DNA from: Duganella sp. SG902
Lineage (GTDB): Bacteria > Pseudomonadota > Gammaproteobacteria > Burkholderiales > Burkholderiaceae_D
DNA: 64,000 bases
Reading direction: 5' to 3'
Assembly (NCBI RefSeq): GCF_013376005.1
Contig: NZ_JABMJK010000001.1
Coordinates: forward strand, 62,001-126,000
The position numbers and the translations under genes were made by a program. Below the pieces are notes generated by a model. That model had not been told where the DNA came from. It was given only the letters and a program-made list of their open reading frames with translations, and ran no database searches. Every line of letters starts with the position of its first letter. Position 1 is the stretch's first letter. Shown piece by piece: positions 58,280 to 64,000 of this stretch.

Positions 58280-60055
58280 CTAGTGGTTGTGGCGCGCCAG
58301 TTTGTCGCCCACGCCCTGATACTTGAGCGCCAGCTCCATGCAGGCGCCCGTTTCCATCTGCCCAACGGTGGAGCGGTACAACTCCTGCCACGGGGTCTGG
58401 CTTTCCGGCACCGGCGGGATGCCCTCCGCCTTGCGCCTGGCCAGTTCCTCGTCGCTGACCAGCATATTGCAGCTGCCTTCGTTCAGGTCCACGCGCACGA
58501 TGTCGCCGGTGCGGATGTAGGCCAGCCCGCCGCCCACCGCGCTTTCCGGCGAGGCGTTCAGGATCGACGGACTGTCCGAGGTACCGGACTGACGGCCATC
58601 GCCCAGCGTCGGCAGCCAGTTGATGCCGCGCTTGATCAGTGCATCCGGCGGTTGCATGTTGACGACTTCCGCCGAACCCGGCCAGCCGATCGGCCCCGCA
58701 CCGCGAATCACCAGCATGCAGTTCTCATCGATGTTCAGCGACGGATCATTGATGCGGTTGTGGTAATCGCCCGAACCATCGAACACGATGGCGCGCGATT
58801 CGAAGATATTCTCCTTGCCCGGCGTGCTCAGATAACGCTGGCGGAATTCCGGCGAAATCACGCTGGTCTTCATGATGGCGAAGTCGAACAGGTTGCCCTT
58901 CAGGACGAAGAAACCGGCGTCCTCCTTCAACGGCGCGTTGAACGGATAGATCACTTCCCGGTCGTTGGTCTCGCGGCCGACCAGGTTTTCCTTCATGCTC
59001 TTGCCGGTGACGGTCAGACGATTGGAACGCAGCTTGCCGTTCTGCTCCAGTTCCCACATCACGGCCGGCACGCCGCCCGCGCGGTGGAAGCGCTCGCCCA
59101 GGAATTTGCCGGACGGTTGCATGTTCAGCAGCAGCGGCACCTTGTGGCCGTATTCCATCCAGTCGCTCGACTTCAGCTCGACGCCGGCGTGGCGCGCCAT
59201 GGCGACGATGTGCTGCTGGGCGTTGGTGGAACCGCCGATGGCGGCGTTGACCACAATCGCGTCGAGGAAGGCGTCGCGGTTCAGGATCTGCGACGGACGG
59301 ATGTCCTGCTTCGCCATCTCGACGATGCGCTTGCCGGTTTCGTAGGCCATCTGGCCACGCTCGCGGTACGGCGCCGGAATCGCCGAGCAGCCGGTGAGCG
59401 ACATGCCCAGCGCTTCCGCGATCGCGTTCATGGTCGATGCGGTGCCCATGGTGTTGCAGTGCCCCGCCGACGGCGCCGAGGCGGCGGCGATCTGCAGGAA
59501 CTTCTCTTCGTCGATCTTGCCGGCGGCCAGCTGCTTGCGGCCTTTCCAGATCGCCGCGCCGGAACCGACCAGCTCTCCATCGAGCCAGCCGTCCAGCATC
59601 GGACCGCCCGACAGCACGATGGCCGGAATGTCGATGGTGGCGGCGGCCATCAGCTGCGACGGCGTGGTCTTGTCGCAGCCGGTGGTCAGCACCACGGCGT
59701 CGATCGGATAGCCGTGCAGGATTTCGACCAGGCCCATATACGCCAGGTTGCGGTCGATGGCGGCGGTCGGACGGCGGCAGTTTTCAAAGATCGGGTGCAG
59801 CGGGAACTCCATCGCGATGCCGCCGGCGTCGCGGATGCCGTCGCGCACGCGCTTGGCCAGCTCCAGGTGGATGCGGTTGCACGGGCTGATATCGCTGCCC
59901 GATTGGGCGATGCCGATGATGGGACGGCCGGAACGCAGTTCCTCCGGCGTGATCCCGTAGTTCATGAAGCGCTCGAGATACAGCGCGGTCATATCGATGT
60001 GGTCCGGATTATCGAACCAGTCCTGCGAGCGGTAGCGACGCGATTGGGTGCTCAT
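58280..60055 (-). CDS. xylD: IlvD/Edd-family sugar-acid dehydratase (D-xylonate dehydratase type)
   Basis: The 591-residue protein matches the pentonate dehydratase branch of the IlvD/Edd family: QSGSDISPCN (C59), TTGCDKTTPSQ (C127, K129) and SAGHCNTMGTAST (C200) supply the Fe-S cluster and active-site lysine. It dehydrates D-xylonate (or L-arabinonate) to the 2-keto-3-deoxy acid in the Weimberg-type pathway. The length is that of Caulobacter XylD. The ATG at 60055 gives MSTQSRRYRSQDWFDN. It follows the lactonase gene by eight bases. D-xylonate against L-arabinonate cannot be settled by eye. Confidence 0.9.
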   Translation of the reverse strand: MSTQSRRYRSQDWFDNPDHIDMTALYLERFMNYGITPEELRSGRPIIGIAQSGSDISPCNRIHLELAKRVRDGIRDAGGIAMEFPLHPIFENCRRPTAAIDRNLAYMGLVEILHGYPIDAVVLTTGCDKTTPSQLMAAATIDIPAIVLSGGPMLDGWLDGELVGSGAAIWKGRKQLAAGKIDEEKFLQIAAASAPSAGHCNTMGTASTMNAIAEALGMSLTGCSAIPAPYRERGQMAYETGKRIVEMAKQDIRPSQILNRDAFLDAIVVNAAIGGSTNAQQHIVAMARHAGVELKSSDWMEYGHKVPLLLNMQPSGKFLGERFHRAGGVPAVMWELEQNGKLRSNRLTVTGKSMKENLVGRETNDREVIYPFNAPLKEDAGFFVLKGNLFDFAIMKTSVISPEFRQRYLSTPGKENIFESRAIVFDGSGDYHNRINDPSLNIDENCMLVIRGAGPIGWPGSAEVVNMQPPDALIKRGINWLPTLGDGRQSGTSDSPSILNASPESAVGGGLAYIRTGDIVRVDLNEGSCNMLVSDEELARRKAEGIPPVPESQTPWQELYRSTVGQMETGACMELALKYQGVGDKLARHNH

Positions 60056-60063
60056 AGAGTTGC

Positions 60064-60939
60064 CTATTCTGGTGTATACAGATGTTGCAGTTGTCCCGGC
60101 GTGGCCACGCGGAAGCTGAATACGCCGCCGGCCAGCGGCTCGCGGCTCAATTCTTCTTCCGTCAGGCCTTTGCGGGCCGTGGTTACAAAGACGGTGCGCA
60201 GATCCGCGCCGCCGAATGCAACCTTGGTGATATTCGAACACGGCATGGCCACGGTGTCCAGCAGCTCGCCCGATGCCGCGTAACGCTCGATGCGGGCGCC
60301 GGCGAACAGGCCGACCCACAGCGCGCCGTCGGCGTCCACCGCCGTGCCGTCCGGGTAGCCGCCGCCTTCGATGCGCACGAACACGCGCTTGTTGGACAGG
60401 TTGCCGCTGTCGTCGATGTCGAAGGCGTAGATGGTCTTTTCCAGCGTGTCGGTGTGATAGAACGTGCGGCCGTCCGGGCTGACGCAGGGACCGTTGGTGA
60501 TGACGTAGCCGCCGTCCTTGTGCTGGAGGCCATCGTCGGCGCTCAGGCGGAACAGCGAGCCGCTTGGCGCCACCTCGGCGTTGTCCATGGAGCCGAACCA
60601 CAGCGCGCCATGGCGGTCCACGTAGCCGTCGTTCAGGCGATTGCCCGGCAGGTCGGCTTCCAGTTCCTGGATGGTGGTCAGCTCGCCGGTCTCGAACGAG
60701 AAGCGCTCGATGCGGCCCGGCAGGCCGCACACGAAGTCGCCGCCATGCATGGGCAGGGCGAAGCCCACCTCCGCCGGCACGGTCCAGCTTTGACGGCGGC
60801 CGCCATCCTCCGCGCAGCGATGGATCGCGCGCTGCTTGATATCGACGAAGTACAGCGCCTTGTCCTCGGGGTGCCACACCGGGCCTTCACCCAGGGTCGC
60901 GCCCAGCGACCAGATGCACTCAGGCTGATAGAGATTCAT
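60064..60939 (-). CDS. xylC: SMP-30/gluconolactonase-type sugar lactonase (XylC-like)
   Basis: The 291-residue six-bladed beta-propeller has the SMP-30 features LGEGPVWHPEDKALYFVDI (metal glutamate E18), NRLNDGYVDRHGALWFGSMD and GYPDGTAVDADGALWVG. It hydrolyses a sugar lactone, here presumably xylonolactone, to the acid. The ATG overlaps the stop of the dehydrogenase gene (ATGA), coupling the first two steps of the pathway. Confidence 0.9.
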   Translation of the reverse strand: MNLYQPECIWSLGATLGEGPVWHPEDKALYFVDIKQRAIHRCAEDGGRRQSWTVPAEVGFALPMHGGDFVCGLPGRIERFSFETGELTTIQELEADLPGNRLNDGYVDRHGALWFGSMDNAEVAPSGSLFRLSADDGLQHKDGGYVITNGPCVSPDGRTFYHTDTLEKTIYAFDIDDSGNLSNKRVFVRIEGGGYPDGTAVDADGALWVGLFAGARIERYAASGELLDTVAMPCSNITKVAFGGADLRTVFVTTARKGLTEEELSREPLAGGVFSFRVATPGQLQHLYTPE

Positions 60940-61715
60940 GCTCCATACCATCCGGCGTCTACGAAGTAATCACGGCCGGAGCAGCGCCGCGCGTTGTCGG
61001 AGGACAGGAACAGCACCATGGCGGCGATATCTTCCGATTCCACCGGCTCATGCAGGCACTGTGCGTCGAGGATGGCCTGGCCGCCCTGCTCGTCGTGCCA
61101 CAGCGCCTTCTGGCGTGGCGTCAGCACCGAACCGGGAATCACGCAGTTGACGCGGATGCCGTCCTTGCCCAGGTCGCGCGCCAGGCCGCGGGTCAGGCCT
61201 TCGATGGCCGCCTTGGCGGTCATGTACAGCGTCAGGTCCGGCAAGGCGAGGTGCCACGAGATCGAACCGAAGTTCAGGATTACGCCGCCACCGGCCTTCT
61301 TCATGCCCGGCGCCACGGCTTGCGCGCAGAAGAACTGGTGGCGCAGGTTGACGGCGAAGCTGTCGTCCCAGTACTTGGCGGTGACGTCCTGCACCTGGTG
61401 ACGGTGATCGTTGGCCGCGTTGTTGATCAGGATTTCAATCGCGCCGTGATCCTTCTCGATCTGCGCGATGACCTTTGACAGCGCGTCCAGGTCGGTGAGG
61501 TCGCAGTGGAAGAACACCGGCGGGAACTTGGCGTCCTTCATGCTGGCGGCCAGCTCTTTCGAAGCCTCGACCACGATGTCGATGAAGAACACCTGCGCGC
61601 CCTGTTTCACGAATGCGTCCACAATGCCCGCGCCAATGCCGGTGCCGCCGCCAGTGATCAGAACTCGCTTGCCGGCGAGGTCCGGGTAGGTGGCGTAGAC
61701 CAATGGTTGCCCCAT
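60936..61715 (-). CDS. xylB: SDR-family pentose 1-dehydrogenase (XylB-like)
   Basis: The 259-residue classical short-chain dehydrogenase has TGGGTGIG (residues 21-28), NNAAN (98-102) and the catalytic serine near 151-153 with Y164 and K168 in LYMTAK. An acidic residue after the second strand (FFIDI) favours NAD over NADP. In this context it oxidises D-xylose (or L-arabinose) to the lactone. It is coupled to the lactonase gene and lies 18 bases after the XylX-like gene. Confidence 0.9.
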   Translation of the reverse strand: MGQPLVYATYPDLAGKRVLITGGGTGIGAGIVDAFVKQGAQVFFIDIVVEASKELAASMKDAKFPPVFFHCDLTDLDALSKVIAQIEKDHGAIEILINNAANDHRHQVQDVTAKYWDDSFAVNLRHQFFCAQAVAPGMKKAGGGVILNFGSISWHLALPDLTLYMTAKAAIEGLTRGLARDLGKDGIRVNCVIPGSVLTPRQKALWHDEQGGQAILDAQCLHEPVESEDIAAMVLFLSSDNARRCSGRDYFVDAGWYGA

Positions 61716-61733
61716 CTTTTTCTCCTGTTTATT

Positions 61734-62921
61734 TTAGTTGAGCAGGCCGCGCTGGGCCAGGTTGCGATACAGTGCACGCACGCCAAACGTCCATGGCGCG
61801 ACGGCGTCGCTGCGATACACGTGGTTGACCAGCATGCCGAGCGACGGGCTGCTGATGCTGACGCGGTCACCCAGCTTGTGGGTGAAGCCCGCGCCCGGCG
61901 CGCCACGGTCCTTGATCGGCGAGAACATGGTGCCGAGGAAGAGCATGAAGCCGTCCGGGTATTGGTGGTGCGCGCCGCTGGTTTGCGCCACCAGATCCAG
62001 CGGATCGCGGCTGATTTCGCGCATGCGGCTTTCGCCATCCAGGCGGAAACCATCTTCCGCGCCTTCGATCACCAGGCGCAGTTCCGCGTTGCGCACGGTG
62101 TCGATGGTGAAGCGTTCGTCGAACAGGCGGATGAACGGGCCGATGCCGCAGGAGGCGTTGTTGTCCTTGGCTTTACCCAGCAGCAGCGCGCTGCGGCCTT
62201 CGATGTCGCGCAGGTTGACGTCGTTGCCGAGCGAGGCGCCGACGGCTTGCGCGCGGCTGTTCACGGCCAGCACGACTTCCGGCTCGGGGTTGTTCCATTT
62301 CGATTCCGGGTGCAGGCCGACGTCGGCGCCAAAGCCCACCGCCGACATGGGCTGCGACTTGGAGAACACCTCGGCGTAAGGGCCGATGCCCACTTCCATG
62401 TACTGCGACCAGGCGCCGCGCGCGATGAACTGCTGCTTCAGCTTTTCCGCCTCCGGCGAACCTGGCTTGATGGCCGACAGGTCGGCGCCGATATCCTTGA
62501 GCAGCGACTTGCGCAGCTCATCGGCCTTGGCCGGGTTGCCGCCGGCCTGTTCCTCGATCACGCGCTCCAGCAGGCTGACGGCGAAGGTCACGCCGCAGGC
62601 CTTGATGGCTTGCAGATCATTGGGGGCCAGCAGGCGCACCGGCGCATCCTGGTCGCCGCCGAGGGCGGCCTCGATCAGCTCCTCCACGCGGCCCAGCGAT
62701 TCGCCTTGCGCGGCATGGGCGAAAGCCACCACGTCGTCGCGGTCCAGCAGGTCGGACACGGTGGGTACATGCGCGGTGATGTCGAATACTTCGCCTTTGC
62801 GCACCACCACCACGCTCGGGCCGTTGACGTCGTTGCGCCATACGCGGCCGACCAGCAGTGCGTCGGGCAGATCGGCGGGCAGGTGCGCCAGCGCGGGCGC
62901 GTGTTTCAGGGTATTTTTCAT
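61734..62921 (-). CDS. xylX: FAH-superfamily 2-keto-3-deoxy-pentonate dehydratase (XylX-like)
   Basis: The 395-residue protein belongs to the fumarylacetoacetate-hydrolase superfamily branch that contains Caulobacter XylX: WNNPEPEVVLAV holds two metal ligands, and SGAHHQYPDGFMLFLGTMFSP and a GAGFTHKLGD segment follow. It dehydrates 2-keto-3-deoxy-D-xylonate (or L-arabinonate) to 2-oxoglutarate semialdehyde. The ATG at 62921 follows AAGGAGA. The enzyme that oxidises the semialdehyde is not in the window. Confidence 0.88.
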   Translation of the reverse strand: MKNTLKHAPALAHLPADLPDALLVGRVWRNDVNGPSVVVVRKGEVFDITAHVPTVSDLLDRDDVVAFAHAAQGESLGRVEELIEAALGGDQDAPVRLLAPNDLQAIKACGVTFAVSLLERVIEEQAGGNPAKADELRKSLLKDIGADLSAIKPGSPEAEKLKQQFIARGAWSQYMEVGIGPYAEVFSKSQPMSAVGFGADVGLHPESKWNNPEPEVVLAVNSRAQAVGASLGNDVNLRDIEGRSALLLGKAKDNNASCGIGPFIRLFDERFTIDTVRNAELRLVIEGAEDGFRLDGESRMREISRDPLDLVAQTSGAHHQYPDGFMLFLGTMFSPIKDRGAPGAGFTHKLGDRVSISSPSLGMLVNHVYRSDAVAPWTFGVRALYRNLAQRGLLN

Positions 62922-62934
62922 GGGGTCTCCTTTT

Positions 62935-64000
62935 TTAACGTCCCAAGCTTGGCTTCTTAGGGGAGTAGGTCCAGCCGGGTACCAAATAGCGCATCGCCAT
63001 CGCGTCGTCACGCGCCGTGGTGGCGACTTTCTTGTACAACTCATGTGCCGCTTCGATGCGGTCCATATCGGGTTCGATGCCCAGGCCCGGTGCTTGTGGC
63101 ACCTTGACTTCACCGCCGATGATTTGCAGCGGCTCGCGGGTCAGGCGTTCCTGCCCTTCTTGCCAGATCCAGTGGGTGTCGATCGCGGTGATCCTGCCCG
63201 GCGCGGCGGCGGCGGCGTGGGTGAACATCGCCAGCGACACGTCGAAGTGATTGTTCGAGTGCGAGCCCCAGGTCAGGCCCCAGTCGTGGCACAGCTGCGC
63301 CAGGCGCACCGAACCCTCCATGGTCCAGAAGTGCGGATCGGCCAGCGGAATATCGACCGCCCCCAGCAAATGCGAATGCGCCATCTGACGCCAGTCGGTG
63401 GCGATCATGTTGGTGGCGGTGGGGATGCCGGTGGCGCGGCGAAATTCCGCCATGATCTCGCGTCCCGAGTAGCCGTCTTCAGGGCCGCACGGATCCTCGG
63501 CGTAGGCCAGCAGGTCGCCGCGGCCCTTGCATAGTTCGATGGCTTCGCGCAGCGACCACGCGCCGTTCGGGTCCAGCGTCACGCGCGCATCCGGGAAGCG
63601 CGCCTTGATGGCGGCGACGGCTTCCATTTCTTCGGCGCCTCGCATCACGCCACCTTTCAGCTTGAAGTCGCGGAAACCGTATTTTTCCACCGTAGCCTCG
63701 GCCAGCTCCGCGATGGCGGCAGGCGTCATGGCCTGTTGATTGCGGCGCGCGTGCCACCCGGTGGCGCCCTGCCCGCTCTGGTATGGCAGGTCGGTGCGAT
63801 TGCGGTCGCCGATGTAGAACAGGTAGGCCAGCATCGGCACGCTGTCGCGCTGCTGGCCGGCACCCAGCAGTTCGCACACCGGCATATCCAGATGTTGGCC
63901 CAGCAGATCGAGCAGCGCCGCCTCGACGGCGGTGACGACGTTTTCCAGCCGCAGATTGATTTCGTGCGGCTGCTTCAAGACGGCCGCCTCGGCGGCGTCG
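62935..64000 (-). CDS. gudD: Glucarate dehydratase-like enolase-superfamily enzyme (5' truncated by window edge)
   Basis: About 354 of roughly 440 residues are visible; the frame is open to the edge. Family landmarks are FKLKGG (catalytic lysine region), [10 protein letters not shown] and the [15 protein letters not shown] metal site, and [16 protein letters not shown] with the second-base histidine. It would dehydrate D-glucarate (or a related aldarate) to 5-keto-4-deoxyglucarate, a route that also leads to 2-oxoglutarate semialdehyde. It ends 13 bases before the XylX-like gene. Confidence 0.87.
   Translation of the reverse strand, partial: DAAEAAVLKQPHEINLRLENVVTAVEAALLDLLGQHLDMPVCELLGAGQQRDSVPMLAYLFYIGDRNRTDLPYQSGQGATGWHARRNQQAMTPAAIAELAEATVEKYGFRDFKLKGGVMRGAEEMEAVAAIKARFPDARVTLDPNGAWSLREAIELCKGRGDLLAYAEDPCGPEDGYSGREIMAEFRRATGIPTATNMIATDWRQMAHSHLLGAVDIPLADPHFWTMEGSVRLAQLCHDWGLTWGSHSNNHFDVSLAMFTHAAAAAPGRITAIDTHWIWQEGQERLTREPLQIIGGEVKVPQAPGLGIEPDMDRIEAAHELYKKVATTARDDAMAMRYLVPGWTYSPKKPSLGR

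Overview
The window is high-GC (roughly 65 %), densely packed bacterial chromosome with no rRNA, tRNA, insertion sequence, prophage or CRISPR array that I can see. The gene content suggests a betaproteobacterium of the Oxalobacteraceae (Duganella/Massilia type): many TonB receptors and NarL-type regulators, a PEP-CTERM protein, a pectinase, an SSS permease paired with a DUF3311 protein, and a Weimberg-type pentose pathway. That placement is an inference from gene content, not from a phylogenetic marker.

Layout. 1-4.3 kb: the C-terminal part of a Pls/PosA-type non-ribosomal peptide synthetase, a phosphopantetheinyl transferase and a NodB-type deacetylase, each overlapping the next by ATGA, then a YdeI-type protein. 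4.3-6.3 kb: a minus-strand four-gene unit headed by a class A beta-lactamase. 6.4-12.1 kb: FAD monooxygenase, Tat-exported DUF885 protein, D-amino-acid dehydrogenase and a TPR membrane protein. 12.1-14.8 kb: LysR regulator divergent from an exported metallo-beta-lactamase-fold hydrolase, plus an orphan NarL-type regulator. 14.8-18.0 kb: coupled operon XapX / amidohydrolase / DoxX / DUF1275. 18.1-23.0 kb: a 999-residue beta-propeller histidine kinase convergent with its likely response regulator, a DoxX-like protein and a third regulator with a degenerate receiver. 23.0-27.4 kb: DUF2946-like protein, TonB receptor, and a MarR / AhpD-like / redoxin module whose MarR protein carries a C-terminal Cys/His cluster. 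27.4-34.7 kb: LysR regulator divergent from a YdbC/PdxI-type reductase, then a coupled set of TonB receptor, serine hydrolase, MaoC-like protein and NnrU protein. 34.7-41.8 kb: an RND efflux operon that continues into a diguanylate cyclase and a small exported protein. 42.0-47.1 kb: EF-hand protein, PEP-CTERM protein and a 1178-residue pectate lyase-pectinesterase fusion behind tandem GntR-like operators. 47.2-51.9 kb: DUF3311/SSS permease, PafA-like phosphatase, a coiled-coil membrane protein, a single-domain receiver and a VOC protein. 52.0-64.0 kb: a minus-strand pentose catabolic cluster (glucarate dehydratase-like, XylX-, XylB-, XylC- and XylD-like enzymes, XylFGH-type ABC importer, GH3 glycosidase).

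How the genes fit together. The right half reads as plant cell-wall utilisation: pectin cleavage and demethylation by one exported protein, glycoside release by the GH3 enzyme, pentose import by XylFGH, and oxidation by dehydrogenase, lactonase and two dehydratases towards 2-oxoglutarate semialdehyde. The final semialdehyde dehydrogenase is not in view. The left part is mixed accessory metabolism and signalling. The most unusual items are the Pls-like locus, the Cys-cluster MarR module, the efflux-diguanylate cyclase operon and the pectinase fusion with its upstream operators.
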